Positions 13,775-22,665 of a stretch of DNA of 64,000 nt are shown here, one piece after another. Numbering within the stretch: position 1 is the first letter of the stretch; the number at the start of each line of letters is the position of its first letter. Position numbers and translations under genes: made by a program. The stretch comes from a virus: IMG/VR virus record IMGVR_UViG_3300035698_010612, positions 1 to 64,000 of that record, one strand, 5' to 3'. The notes beneath the pieces were generated by a model that saw nothing but the letters and a program-made list of their open reading frames with translations, did no database searches and was not told where the DNA came from.

Positions 13775-14404
13775 ATGAGTAAATGTACTGATTGCGAAGC
13801 TATAGAATATGCAAAATTGATAATAGAAAATTATGAAATGGATATCAGAAATAGCATGGGATTATTAGGAATAGACTTAGTTGAATTGGGTTTTTGTCAG
13901 GGTTCAGTTTATAAAAATGCCATCCAACACATTGATAGACTCTTTACCGATACGGGACAACCGAAAGAAGAGGGCGTGTTTAAAAAGCTAAGGAGAAAAA
14001 AGGAATATTATGATGAATATTTTTTAGATAATACCCCCCTTGATTGGAATGTTTGTTATGATGTAAAAACAAAAAAAGGAGAGGAGCATGAAGGCGTAAG
14101 TCTTATAAAAAAAGACGTTTTATACCGTGGCATAAGAGGGATGAGCGAAGATACCACAGAAACTTATGGATATTTTATAACTTCTGGCGGATTAGAAGTA
14201 TTAATGAGAGAAGGAGCAAAACTGAAATACAATAAAGAAGCTACTAATCTACATTTAAAGAAGAGTGCCGAGAAACGCATGGAAGATAACTTGGAAAATT
14301 TAAGACGAAAGGCAAATAGATTGCGGGAAGAATTGCAATTAACAAAGAAGAAAATTGAACGCTTTGAAGGCAAAATAATAGCTTTGAAGGCAAAACAATA
14401 CTAA
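13775..14404 (+). CDS. Hypothetical protein with C-terminal coiled coil, 209 aa
   Basis: Unrecognised. The N-terminal third has paired cysteines (CTDCEAIEYAKLIIE); the last 50 residues form a coiled coil. The 3' end contains a short in-place duplication of about 17 bases (GCTTTGAAGGCAAAA). It is more AT-rich than the flanking portal and MuF genes and is followed directly by a terminator, so it looks like an inserted cargo gene. GGGAGGGAG ribosome site. Confidence 0.55.
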   Translation: MSKCTDCEAIEYAKLIIENYEMDIRNSMGLLGIDLVELGFCQGSVYKNAIQHIDRLFTDTGQPKEEGVFKKLRRKKEYYDEYFLDNTPLDWNVCYDVKTKKGEEHEGVSLIKKDVLYRGIRGMSEDTTETYGYFITSGGLEVLMREGAKLKYNKEATNLHLKKSAEKRMEDNLENLRRKANRLREELQLTKKKIERFEGKIIALKAKQY

Positions 14405-14476
14405 TGTAATCAATGTGGCCGTAATTTGTAATTAAATACAACTTAATAAAATATAGTATCAGGTATCAAAACACTT

Positions 14477-14514
14477 GGGCCTGTCATCCTTAACGGGGTG
14501 GCAGGCCCTTTTTT
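14477..14514 (+). terminator. Rho-independent terminator
   Basis: GGGCCTGTCATCC (14477-14489) pairs with GGGTGGCAGGCCC (14496-14508) including G-U pairs, followed by TTTTTT. It lies between the 209-aa gene and the convergent gene at 14575-14835 and could end transcription from both sides. Confidence 0.85.
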
Positions 14515-14574
14515 GCGTTTAATGGAGTATGGAAAACAAAGAATGAACAACCTCGCTCATAAGCACGAGCATAA

Positions 14575-14835
14575 TTACCTAGACAACAACTTACCCTCAT
14601 TGTTTTCAGACCATATTTTATATGGCCTATTTTTTGGTATAGAAGATTCAAACACAGATTCAACAACCTTACGGCGGGAAACCTTGCGATGGAAGGGGTA
14701 GGCAATTCCATGTTTTGCAGCCACTTTAAGAGCCTCTTCTGGTGTAGGTGCTTCCACTAGATGTCCAGTTAGGTGGGAGCCATCTAACGCTCTTGGAGTA
14801 GTTTCGTAACGATTATGAATTTTGTAAATAGGCAT
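14575..14835 (-). CDS. Reverse-strand hypothetical protein, 86 aa
   Basis: The only minus-strand gene inside the head-gene cluster. Predicted N-terminal strand-rich domain (MPIYKIHNRYETTPR) and a segment EAPTPEEALKVAAKHGI resembling the helix of small DUF-type alpha/beta proteins; basic C-terminus. It has an AAAGGTGA upstream (somewhat distant) and faces the terminator at 14477-14514. Orientation and isolation mark it as a moron with its own expression. Function unknown. Confidence 0.55.
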   Translation of the reverse strand: MPIYKIHNRYETTPRALDGSHLTGHLVEAPTPEEALKVAAKHGIAYPFHRKVSRRKVVESVFESSIPKNRPYKIWSENNEGKLLSR

Positions 14836-14878
14836 AAAGACAATATATCACCTTTAACCATATAAAGCAAGCAAATAA

Positions 14879-17119
14879 ATGCTCAACTTGGCAGAAAAAC
14901 ATAATCATCCGGCACTAACCATCAACAATGTTTTCAGGACAGATCCCACAAGAACCCTGATGTTGAGGAAGCGGTTTGTGTCAGATATGAATAGCCGGTT
15001 CAGAAGGTTAAAGGGTGATATTAGAAGATCCATTGTTGATAATGATTGTTTTGGATTGAAGGCTAAGTTCCCCGGACTAAAGCTGATGACTCCGGTTGAA
15101 ACAGAATATTTTAAGTTTGCAAAGGACAAAGATAAACTCGCGGGATTCATGTCTTGGCTCAAAGAAATGGAAAATACAATGGTGGATGGCAAGCCAATTC
15201 TTGAAATCATCCAACGTCCCGGTATGCACCCAGGGATTGAAGGGGCGTGGACAGATACCTATATCCAGACTGCCTATCAGAAAGGCATATTAAGGGCAAG
15301 GCAGGAGCTAAGAAATCAGGGTGTTAATGTTCCTAATGTGGAGCACATGCCAGGTGGGATGAGTTCTGTTTTTAACGCTCCCATTCACGTTGATAGGGTG
15401 GCTCTCCTCTATGCCAGAACTTTTAATGAGCTAAAAGGCATCACCGAAGAAATGAACCAGCAAATATCAAGGGTGTTGGCCCAGGGAATAGCCGAAGGGA
15501 AAAATCCGAGGCAGATAGCAAGCTGGCTGAATAGCCGCATTGAACTGCCAAGAGTAACGGTTAAGATTCCTGGTGTTGGGATAAGACGATTAACATCATT
15601 ACAACGGGCTCGGACACTTGCCAGAACTGAAATTATAAGAGCACATCATCAAGCGACAATTGCTGAATACAAACAATTCGGGGTTGAGGGAGTAAAAGTA
15701 AAGGCCGAATTTTTGTCAGCGGGGTATGGAGTTTGTCTAGAGTGTCAGAAGCTAGAGGGCAAAATATTTACTTTAAAGGAAATCGATGGAATGATTCCGG
15801 TTCACCCCAACTGCCTGATAGACCCACAAGTTAAAATACATACATCAAAGGGATGGATAAAAATAAAAGATATCAAAATTGGAGATTTGGTTCTTACCCA
15901 CAAGGGGCGATTCTGCAAAGTGACAAAAGACATTAGAGTTCCGAAGCAAGTTTCTAATGTGGTCAGAATAGAATTGAGAGGAGGTAGCCATAGACACTTA
16001 AAGCTAACTCTGACCGAAGATCATCCAGTGCTAACAAATAATGGGTGGATGTTGGCGAAAGATTTAAGACATGAACACACAATAAAATACTTAGCTAATC
16101 ATTGTAAAGAATGTGGGGTAGAAATACCATATTTTAAAAGTGTGTGTTCCTTTAGGTGCAATGGTAAACACAATCTTAAAAATCCGCAGACTATCAAGAA
16201 GATGCAGAATGCAAACAATACCCCTGCGTTAAAAAAGAAACAGTCTGAGCGATGGAGCAAAAACAATCCGTCGCAACTTGAAGAGCACAGAAAGCAGTCA
16301 AGTAAAAGAATGAAGACAAATAATCCCATGTTTATGCCAGGGATTAGAGAAAAGCTCCCCGAAATAATGAGGGAAAAATATAAATTAAATCCAGAGTTAG
16401 GCAAAAAACACTCAGAATTTTTAAAAAAATATTATTCAGAACATCCAGAAAAGCACATTAATGCGATAATGCGAAAGCGGGGGTTTATAAGTTCATTAGA
16501 GAAAAAGATGGAAAAGTTATTAATTAATGCTGACATCAATTATACACCACAATGTCGCATTCTTAATTACTTTGTTGATTTTGCAATACCCGAATTGAAT
16601 ATAGCAATTGAATGTGATGGGGATTATTGGCACTCGCAAAGAAAAGAGCAGGACAAAAAAAGACAGGAGAAAATAGAAAAAGAAGGATGGTTTGTACTTC
16701 GCTATACAGAACAAGAAATAAAAGAACAAACCAAAGAAATAGAAAACGAACTATTTAGAATAGCCTCCAATCACAACGGAGATTACCAATATACTCAATT
16801 ACAGATTAAAAAAATAACTAAATGGCAAACAAAAAAACCAGTAACTCTTTACAATCTTTCGGTTGAAGAAGATGAAAGTTATGTTGCAAATGGATTTGTG
16901 GTTCATAACTGCCGATGCGTAGCAATCCCGTACTTAGGGGGGAATGGCAAGACAAAGGCAAACGAAGAAAAACCCGTTGTCATAATACCCAAACCAGAAC
17001 CACAACCCATTCAGCTAAGAATAGTCGGCGGCAGCCTCTATGCAAATGATTCCGGTGACGGTATCTATCATCATATCGGATGGATAAAGAACATGCCGAA
17101 CAAAGACGGTAAAACTTAA
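14879..17119 (+). CDS. MuF/SPP1 gp7-type minor head protein containing an intein
   Basis: 746 aa as translated; removal of a 366-residue intein (312-677) leaves a 380-residue protein. Extein residues 1-311 carry the head-morphogenesis domain (RARTLARTEIIRAHH, then GVCLECQKLEGKIFTL and HPN); the C-extein resumes with CRCVAIPYL. Together they rebuild the conserved C-x2-C ... HPNCRC zinc-like motif of MuF proteins. Role: minor capsid protein associated with the portal, possibly ejected. No clear ribosome site is seen before ATG 14879. The C-terminal tail beyond the motif is Pro-rich. Confidence 0.88.
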   Translation: MLNLAEKHNHPALTINNVFRTDPTRTLMLRKRFVSDMNSRFRRLKGDIRRSIVDNDCFGLKAKFPGLKLMTPVETEYFKFAKDKDKLAGFMSWLKEMENTMVDGKPILEIIQRPGMHPGIEGAWTDTYIQTAYQKGILRARQELRNQGVNVPNVEHMPGGMSSVFNAPIHVDRVALLYARTFNELKGITEEMNQQISRVLAQGIAEGKNPRQIASWLNSRIELPRVTVKIPGVGIRRLTSLQRARTLARTEIIRAHHQATIAEYKQFGVEGVKVKAEFLSAGYGVCLECQKLEGKIFTLKEIDGMIPVHPNCLIDPQVKIHTSKGWIKIKDIKIGDLVLTHKGRFCKVTKDIRVPKQVSNVVRIELRGGSHRHLKLTLTEDHPVLTNNGWMLAKDLRHEHTIKYLANHCKECGVEIPYFKSVCSFRCNGKHNLKNPQTIKKMQNANNTPALKKKQSERWSKNNPSQLEEHRKQSSKRMKTNNPMFMPGIREKLPEIMREKYKLNPELGKKHSEFLKKYYSEHPEKHINAIMRKRGFISSLEKKMEKLLINADINYTPQCRILNYFVDFAIPELNIAIECDGDYWHSQRKEQDKKRQEKIEKEGWFVLRYTEQEIKEQTKEIENELFRIASNHNGDYQYTQLQIKKITKWQTKKPVTLYNLSVEEDESYVANGFVVHNCRCVAIPYLGGNGKTKANEEKPVVIIPKPEPQPIQLRIVGGSLYANDSGDGIYHHIGWIKNMPNKDGKT
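15812..16909 (+). mobile_element. Intein with Vsr/DUF559-like homing endonuclease
   Basis: 366 codons, inserted between HPN and CRC. Block A starts with the catalytic Cys (CLIDPQVKIHTSKGWI). Block B has TEDH (379-382 of the precursor). Block F/G ends SYVANGFVVHN followed by Cys+1. Inside are a four-Cys zinc finger (C409, C412, C423, C427), NUMOD-like basic repeats (KTNNPMFMPGIREK) and a PD-(D/E)XK/Vsr-fold nuclease: SSLEKK, YFVDFAIP, AIECDGDYWH, then WFVLRYTEQEI. All splicing residues are present, so it should splice. Confidence 0.9.
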
Positions 17120-17144
17120 CAAAGCCGTTGAACATCTTTCTTAG

Positions 17145-17171
17145 CCCTCCTGCAATCGCAAGGGGGTTTTT
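17145..17171 (+). terminator. Hairpin with U-tract before the secreted beta-helix gene
   Basis: CCCTCCTGC pairs imperfectly with GCAAGGGGG and is followed by TTTTTA; the next ribosome site (GGAG) and ATG 17183 come within 12 bases. One of a series of such elements placed just before late-gene starts. Confidence 0.65.
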
Positions 17172-17182
17172 ATTGGAGAACT

Positions 17183-20100
17183 ATGAAAAAACTTATTTTT
17201 ATTGTTATTTTAATGTTGTTTTATTGCCCAAATGCGTTTGCTGCAATTAGCGAGGATGCTGATTGTGTTGGAGGTGTATGTGAACTAAGTGCTGTTGGTG
17301 GGACTCAGGAGTGTACTGCGGAAGATACACCTTATGATTGTTGCACTGGTGCTGATGCTGGCTGTACTGGTGATTATAGGACATGGAAAGGTTTTTGGAA
17401 TGACTTAACTACTCTTACCGCAGACATAACCCTTCTTGTTGAGCCACATGTTTTTGTCGAAACAGTCTATCCTGGACAAGTAACCGAAGATTTAAATGGG
17501 TTTACTATTCACGTCAAGCCAACAGAGACTTATTATTACCCAACCTCATCTGATATTACAACAGGCCCACGTTTCGACTTGCAGTACACAACGTCTGATG
17601 AATTTCTTAATTTAAACGCTGCTGATACAGGGCATATAATCATTGAGGGTCTGAGTATTTATTCAACAACAGCAGGGAAGACTGCACCAGCAGCTTTTTT
17701 TCTTATCTCCAGTGTTGGAACATATACTACTACCTTACGGCGACTTAGCATAAAGGGGGATGGTACAACCAATGCACAATATGGTATCCAGGAAAATACT
17801 GCTGCTGTAAGTCCACTCAAGGTATATAATAACTTCATTTATGATGTTTATGCTGGGATTTATTTAAGTACTGCCCTTGCAGCAGGAAGCTATATAATAA
17901 ACAATACAATTTATGGTTGTGAGGGGGCTGGAATTGACTTCAATGGACTTGCTGCGATTGCTAACAATAATTATGTATATGACACGGTAGCTGCAAGTAG
18001 TGATTTTTTAGACCCCGATGGTGCAATTGGCTATAATAATGGATGTACTGATGCAAGTTGTGCTGATGCCGAGTGGTCTACTGGAGCTGGTAATCAAGAT
18101 AGTAAGACATTCGCATCTTTTACCCTTACTAGCTGGGCTAATGATGAGTATTTTCTCAACGCCAGTGCCGTTACACAGGTTAATTTAGGTGTAGGAGACC
18201 ACTCATCTACCGATGATGATTTGGTAGCCTATTATAAATTTGAAGATGGAGCTTTAAAGGTAGACTCGAGTACCAATTCTAATGCTCTAACTGATGACCT
18301 AGACGGAGCCCCATCTAGATATGTTGCCTCAGTGATAGTGGAGGATAGTTGTGCTTATTTTGAGGACGATGAAAGCTATTATAGAACATATGCTAATTTA
18401 ACAACTGATTTTCCTGGTAAAAATGGCAACAAAGACTTAACAGCTTGTATGTGGTATATGCCTGGTGGTGATAGTGATGGTGATACTGCTGGATTGGTTG
18501 GTATTTATGCAGGTAATGTTGGGGAAATAATATGGCTTGTATGGAAAGATACAAATGATAATATTGCATTTAAGAAAGGCTACAATGATGGGGCTAGCGA
18601 AGAGGAGATAAAGGAAACAGGTATTGCTTTACTTTGTGATTGGGCACATTGGTATCATGTATGTGTATCTTATGATGATTACGGTTCCGATTCTGCAAAT
18701 ACTGGTGATACAAAAATACAAGTTTATGACCTTACTGCAAATATTACTTATACTGAAGATGATTCTACGATGGATTATACTATGGATATTCATGTTGATG
18801 ATACCCCGCTCTTTCAAATCAACAACCTCCTTTGGGATGGAACTGATTATGAAGAAGCAGGTCTTATAGATGACCTTCGTATTTACAACACTGCTTTATC
18901 CTTTGCTGAAATGGATGACATAAGACATCTTAGATTCTATGGTGATGCTTGTAACAGATCACGAATAGGTAATTATGACATAGGAGCAGACGAATATATT
19001 GTTGATGATATTTATTACATGTCAGATAGTGGCAGTGATGATGCCACTGGACAGGATACATCTCATCCTTGGCTAACATTAGCCCATGCAACGGCATCTA
19101 CTGATAGAGGTGATACCATAAGCCTTAACAAAGCGGATACATGGACAGGTGTTACATTCTATATCCCGTATCCAGGAATGACTATTAATGCTTATGGAGA
19201 AGGTGCTGACCCTATTATTGATTGCAACGATGCTGTTGATAATGGAATATGGGCTGGATATTTTGTGGATGATATTACCATTGATGGTATTGAAATAATA
19301 GATTGGAAGGATAGGGGCATATATGTTGCTTACAGTAAAGGTTTGGCAATTAAGAATTGTACCATTTCAAGTGCTGAAGTAGGAGATGCAAACGATGGTT
19401 GGCTTCAAGGAGACGGCATACTTGTTTACAATGATGGAGCTGGTCATGTCAACAGCTCTGGTTCTGGTTTAACAATACAGGACAATGTGTTTGAAGGCGA
19501 ATTTATGGGTGAGATTTATGAGGATTTTCTAAATCTTGCTTACAAGTGTATTTTAGTGCAGGGGTGTAGTGATGTAACGATTACAGGGAATACAATGGAT
19601 CCTGGTGCTTATACTGGAGGCATAGGAGTTCTGTGGAACTCCACAACAGAAGAAACCTGTGAGGCTGTAACCATAGATGATAATGTAATAAATTCTTCCT
19701 ATGCTGCTATGTATTTTGTGGGGTGGAGTGGAACAAATTCTATATGCAATAATATTATTAAGGAGTCTGACTTCTGGAGCATGGGCATCCACGATTTTAG
19801 TGGAACAACTTTAATAGGTTGGAATGATATGAGTGGGGGAACTGGGTGTGGTATTAATTTGAATCGTGCAGATAATGTAGCACTTGTTTTTAACTTAATT
19901 TACGATAAGGATTTTTTTGAGGGGGGGGTAACAGACCTTTATAATGGTATTGATATTAGTCGTTATTCTGATGATGGGTTGTTATACCACAACACTATTT
20001 ATGATATATATCATGGTTGTATTACTTTAGAGGCTTATGACAATGAACCTTGTACTGGATGGACTATGATGAACAATGTTTTGGATGCTTCTGCTAATGA

Positions 20101-20554
20101 CCTTCACGGAGGAAATGCAACGGCATTTTACTATGAATGGTATGAATCGGGAGACATGGATCTCAATTCAGATTGTAATATCTTTTTCCCCTATCCTGAA
20201 AAGGAAGGTATTAGGGTTCGTGTTTCTACAAAATTTGATTATGTAACATTAGCAGAATGGCGAATATTGCAGGGGACAACTTATAGCCAAACCTACTATG
20301 ATGTTCATTCTTTTGATACCGACCCAATGTATCTTAGCCGAGTTAAAGATGCAGAAGATTTTCGGGTGGAAGGTACTTCCCCTGGTAGAAATTCTGGAGC
20401 TGATTTATCTGCTTATTTTGATGGAACTCCTGCTTATGTTGATTTGAATGATACCGTAGTTCCAGGTGGTTCTGGACCTGATATGGGTGCGTATGAATTT
20501 CATGAGGTGATTAATATTTTAATGGAACATTATAGGAGGAGAAGGGTATGGTGA
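17183..20554 (+). CDS. Secreted beta-helix/LamG/beta-helix protein, 1123 aa
   Basis: Starts with a Sec signal peptide (MKKLIFIVILML ... PNAFA, cleavage near residue 20). Residues about 60-330 and 600-1100 are parallel beta-helix-type repeats (NNTIYGCEGAGIDFNG and similar). Residues about 345-585 are a LamG/concanavalin-like domain (VAYYKFEDGALKVDSS). It resembles polysaccharide-binding or -degrading tailspike/adhesin architecture. A signal peptide is unexpected for a virion component, so export to the host surface is possible. An eight- to nine-G run at 19921 could mediate slippage. GGAG ribosome site. Confidence 0.7.
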   Translation: MKKLIFIVILMLFYCPNAFAAISEDADCVGGVCELSAVGGTQECTAEDTPYDCCTGADAGCTGDYRTWKGFWNDLTTLTADITLLVEPHVFVETVYPGQVTEDLNGFTIHVKPTETYYYPTSSDITTGPRFDLQYTTSDEFLNLNAADTGHIIIEGLSIYSTTAGKTAPAAFFLISSVGTYTTTLRRLSIKGDGTTNAQYGIQENTAAVSPLKVYNNFIYDVYAGIYLSTALAAGSYIINNTIYGCEGAGIDFNGLAAIANNNYVYDTVAASSDFLDPDGAIGYNNGCTDASCADAEWSTGAGNQDSKTFASFTLTSWANDEYFLNASAVTQVNLGVGDHSSTDDDLVAYYKFEDGALKVDSSTNSNALTDDLDGAPSRYVASVIVEDSCAYFEDDESYYRTYANLTTDFPGKNGNKDLTACMWYMPGGDSDGDTAGLVGIYAGNVGEIIWLVWKDTNDNIAFKKGYNDGASEEEIKETGIALLCDWAHWYHVCVSYDDYGSDSANTGDTKIQVYDLTANITYTEDDSTMDYTMDIHVDDTPLFQINNLLWDGTDYEEAGLIDDLRIYNTALSFAEMDDIRHLRFYGDACNRSRIGNYDIGADEYIVDDIYYMSDSGSDDATGQDTSHPWLTLAHATASTDRGDTISLNKADTWTGVTFYIPYPGMTINAYGEGADPIIDCNDAVDNGIWAGYFVDDITIDGIEIIDWKDRGIYVAYSKGLAIKNCTISSAEVGDANDGWLQGDGILVYNDGAGHVNSSGSGLTIQDNVFEGEFMGEIYEDFLNLAYKCILVQGCSDVTITGNTMDPGAYTGGIGVLWNSTTEETCEAVTIDDNVINSSYAAMYFVGWSGTNSICNNIIKESDFWSMGIHDFSGTTLIGWNDMSGGTGCGINLNRADNVALVFNLIYDKDFFEGGVTDLYNGIDISRYSDDGLLYHNTIYDIYHGCITLEAYDNEPCTGWTMMNNVLDASANDLHGGNATAFYYEWYESGDMDLNSDCNIFFPYPEKEGIRVRVSTKFDYVTLAEWRILQGTTYSQTYYDVHSFDTDPMYLSRVKDAEDFRVEGTSPGRNSGADLSAYFDGTPAYVDLNDTVVPGGSGPDMGAYEFHEVINILMEHYRRRRVW

Positions 20555-21993
20555 AGAAACTGTTTGTATTATTTCTCTTGTGTTGGTTTTGGACAGGTGG
20601 TGTCTGGGCGGGGAACTATCTTGAATACAATGCAGAGAATGTTATTCTCGTAGGCCCATTTCTTGATTATTTAGATGGGGTTACAGCTATTACTGATGTG
20701 GCTATATCATCGGGTGTTGGAGCGTGTTCATGGGAGGGTGTTGCCTGTACTGACATAGCAAATAATACCTGGAGTCATGTTGCTAATGGGTATTATTCAC
20801 TCACGCTTGATGCAGGGGACGTTAATACTTACGGTCGCCTTCTTGTAAGTTTCTATGATGTGGATGATTTCGTTCCGGTATGGCATGAATTTACCGTTGT
20901 TACAACTAATGTATATGATTCGTTTGGTGGGGATGGGGCAGATAAACTACAGGTTGATGTAGTGCAGCTTGGGGACAGCACTCAATCGGGAACTGATTTA
21001 AAAGACTTCTCCGATGCTGGTTACAACCCTGCAACCGACAAAGTAACAGGTGTGCTATTAACGGATACTTGCACAGCCAATACAGACCTTGTTAGTGCAG
21101 CAGCAGTAGTGAATGAGTGGGAGTCTCAATCGCAAACAGACCCAACAGGATTCTACGTTAATGTGCAAGAAGTGGATGATGTACCACAAACAGCTAACGA
21201 CAACGGGGCTGATATAAACACCATTCTTACCAGTACGGCTGCAATAGATACCAGCACTGAACTAAGAACACTACTTGCTGGGTCTGATACGGCATTAGCT
21301 ACAGCAACGGCACTTGGTACAGCACAAACCGATTTAAATACCCTGACAGGCTCAGATGGTGCTACACTGGCAACTGCACAGGGGTTATATGCACCTGCGA
21401 AGGCTGGTGATGCCATGACACTCTCTGATGATGCAATAACTCTTAGCAAGTTTGATGAGTCAACAGCATTTCCTTTAGTTGCTTCTGATGCTGGTGCAGC
21501 ACAAGTAGCAAGGGTGGGAGCTGACAGCGATACCCTTGAAGTCTTGAGTGATGAGATAGCCGCACTTGTTGCTAGTCTTGCTACTGTAGATGATATTGCT
21601 GATGGCGTATGGGATGAAACAAGTACGGGGCATGTAACGGCTGGGTATGCAGGAGAGCAATTATGGACTGATGTGGATGCTATATTAGTTGACACAGCTG
21701 TTATTGGTGCTTTGGGTGTTGGCTTAACTGCTATTCCTTGGAATAGTGATTGGGACACAGAGGTTCAGTCTGAATGTGACGATGCTATAACAGCTAATAC
21801 CTATATTGATATTATTAAACAGTTGGGTTTGGGACGAATGACAATCAACGAGACTGCCAACACGATGGTCATTTATGATGATGATGATACTGGTGAAGCT
21901 GCTCCCGATGGAACACCGTTAGTTACATTTGACCTTAAAGACATTGATGGTAATGCAGCACACTCAAGCATTTATGAAAGAATACCTGAATAA
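20548..21993 (+). CDS. Secreted fibre-like protein, 481 aa
   Basis: Signal peptide MVKKLFVLFLLCWFWTGGVWA, then a beta-rich module (residues 25-120: ENVILVGPFLDYL ... WHEFTVV) as seen at the start of phage baseplate/fibre proteins. The next 200 residues are Ala/Thr/Asp-rich and repetitive, leading to IADGVWDETSTGH, a motif common in phage fibre repeats, and a C-terminal beta domain. AGGAGGAGAAGG precedes the ATG, which overlaps the previous stop. Probable appendage or exported adhesin. Confidence 0.6.
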   Translation: MVKKLFVLFLLCWFWTGGVWAGNYLEYNAENVILVGPFLDYLDGVTAITDVAISSGVGACSWEGVACTDIANNTWSHVANGYYSLTLDAGDVNTYGRLLVSFYDVDDFVPVWHEFTVVTTNVYDSFGGDGADKLQVDVVQLGDSTQSGTDLKDFSDAGYNPATDKVTGVLLTDTCTANTDLVSAAAVVNEWESQSQTDPTGFYVNVQEVDDVPQTANDNGADINTILTSTAAIDTSTELRTLLAGSDTALATATALGTAQTDLNTLTGSDGATLATAQGLYAPAKAGDAMTLSDDAITLSKFDESTAFPLVASDAGAAQVARVGADSDTLEVLSDEIAALVASLATVDDIADGVWDETSTGHVTAGYAGEQLWTDVDAILVDTAVIGALGVGLTAIPWNSDWDTEVQSECDDAITANTYIDIIKQLGLGRMTINETANTMVIYDDDDTGEAAPDGTPLVTFDLKDIDGNAAHSSIYERIPE

Positions 21994-22004
21994 AGGAATA
22001 GTGA

Positions 22005-22658
22005 ATGATAAAAAAAACAATATTGTTTCTGGCGATAACTCTTTTTCTGACAGTGGGAGTGTGCGGAGCGGATACTCTTCTTGCGGGGATTGGCTCAGAT
22101 ACCAGCACATCAACAGGTAATTTCGGTATCTGGAAAGGCGTCCGATACCAGGCTGCGGCTTCGGGGGATGCCGCTTATTTTGGTATTTACTGCAAAACCT
22201 ATGCGGGGGACAGGACGGATGATGACATAGGTTTTGCTGTTTATTCTGATGATGGGGGGGATCCACCTTCTCCGAGTGCTTTAATGTTTCATGGATGTCT
22301 TGAAAATTATGACTGGACGGCTCAAGGGACAGGAGTGTTTCATGATATTACTGTGGGGACTGTTGTAACAACTCGCACTATAACATCGGGTAGTTATTAC
22401 TGGATATTTTATGGCGATTCTGTGGGAACTGATGGCGATGATTGTGTGTGGACAGGGCGGTATAATGCGTCGAGCTGTTCTGATTTATCTTATAAGATGG
22501 GTTCTAATAATTGTGCTACCTTTTGCGTTCCCCCTACTGTTCTTCAAATGACCACCAGATATAATGGTGATCCATTGTGCTGTGAGGGGTATGAGTGTAG
22601 TGGCAATTATACGTTCGGACTATGGAACACCAATGAAACAATCATGATTCTTAAATGA
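22005..22658 (+). CDS. Secreted adhesin-like protein, 217 aa
   Basis: Signal peptide (MIKKTILFLAITLFLTVGVCG, cleavage near 21) and a beta-rich mature part with aromatic and Gly residues and a Cys-rich C-terminal half (about eight cysteines), suggesting a disulfide-bonded extracellular domain. A seven-G run lies near 22254. AAAGGAATAG ribosome region. Family unknown; context is the fibre cluster. Confidence 0.55.
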   Translation: MIKKTILFLAITLFLTVGVCGADTLLAGIGSDTSTSTGNFGIWKGVRYQAAASGDAAYFGIYCKTYAGDRTDDDIGFAVYSDDGGDPPSPSALMFHGCLENYDWTAQGTGVFHDITVGTVVTTRTITSGSYYWIFYGDSVGTDGDDCVWTGRYNASSCSDLSYKMGSNNCATFCVPPTVLQMTTRYNGDPLCCEGYECSGNYTFGLWNTNETIMILK

Positions 22659-22665
22659 GGGATTT

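Noticed and set aside
21153-21758. Long minus-strand Ser/Ala-rich frame inside the fibre gene
   Set aside because: Composition mirrors the Ala/Thr/Asp-rich repeat of the sense protein; no initiation signals.
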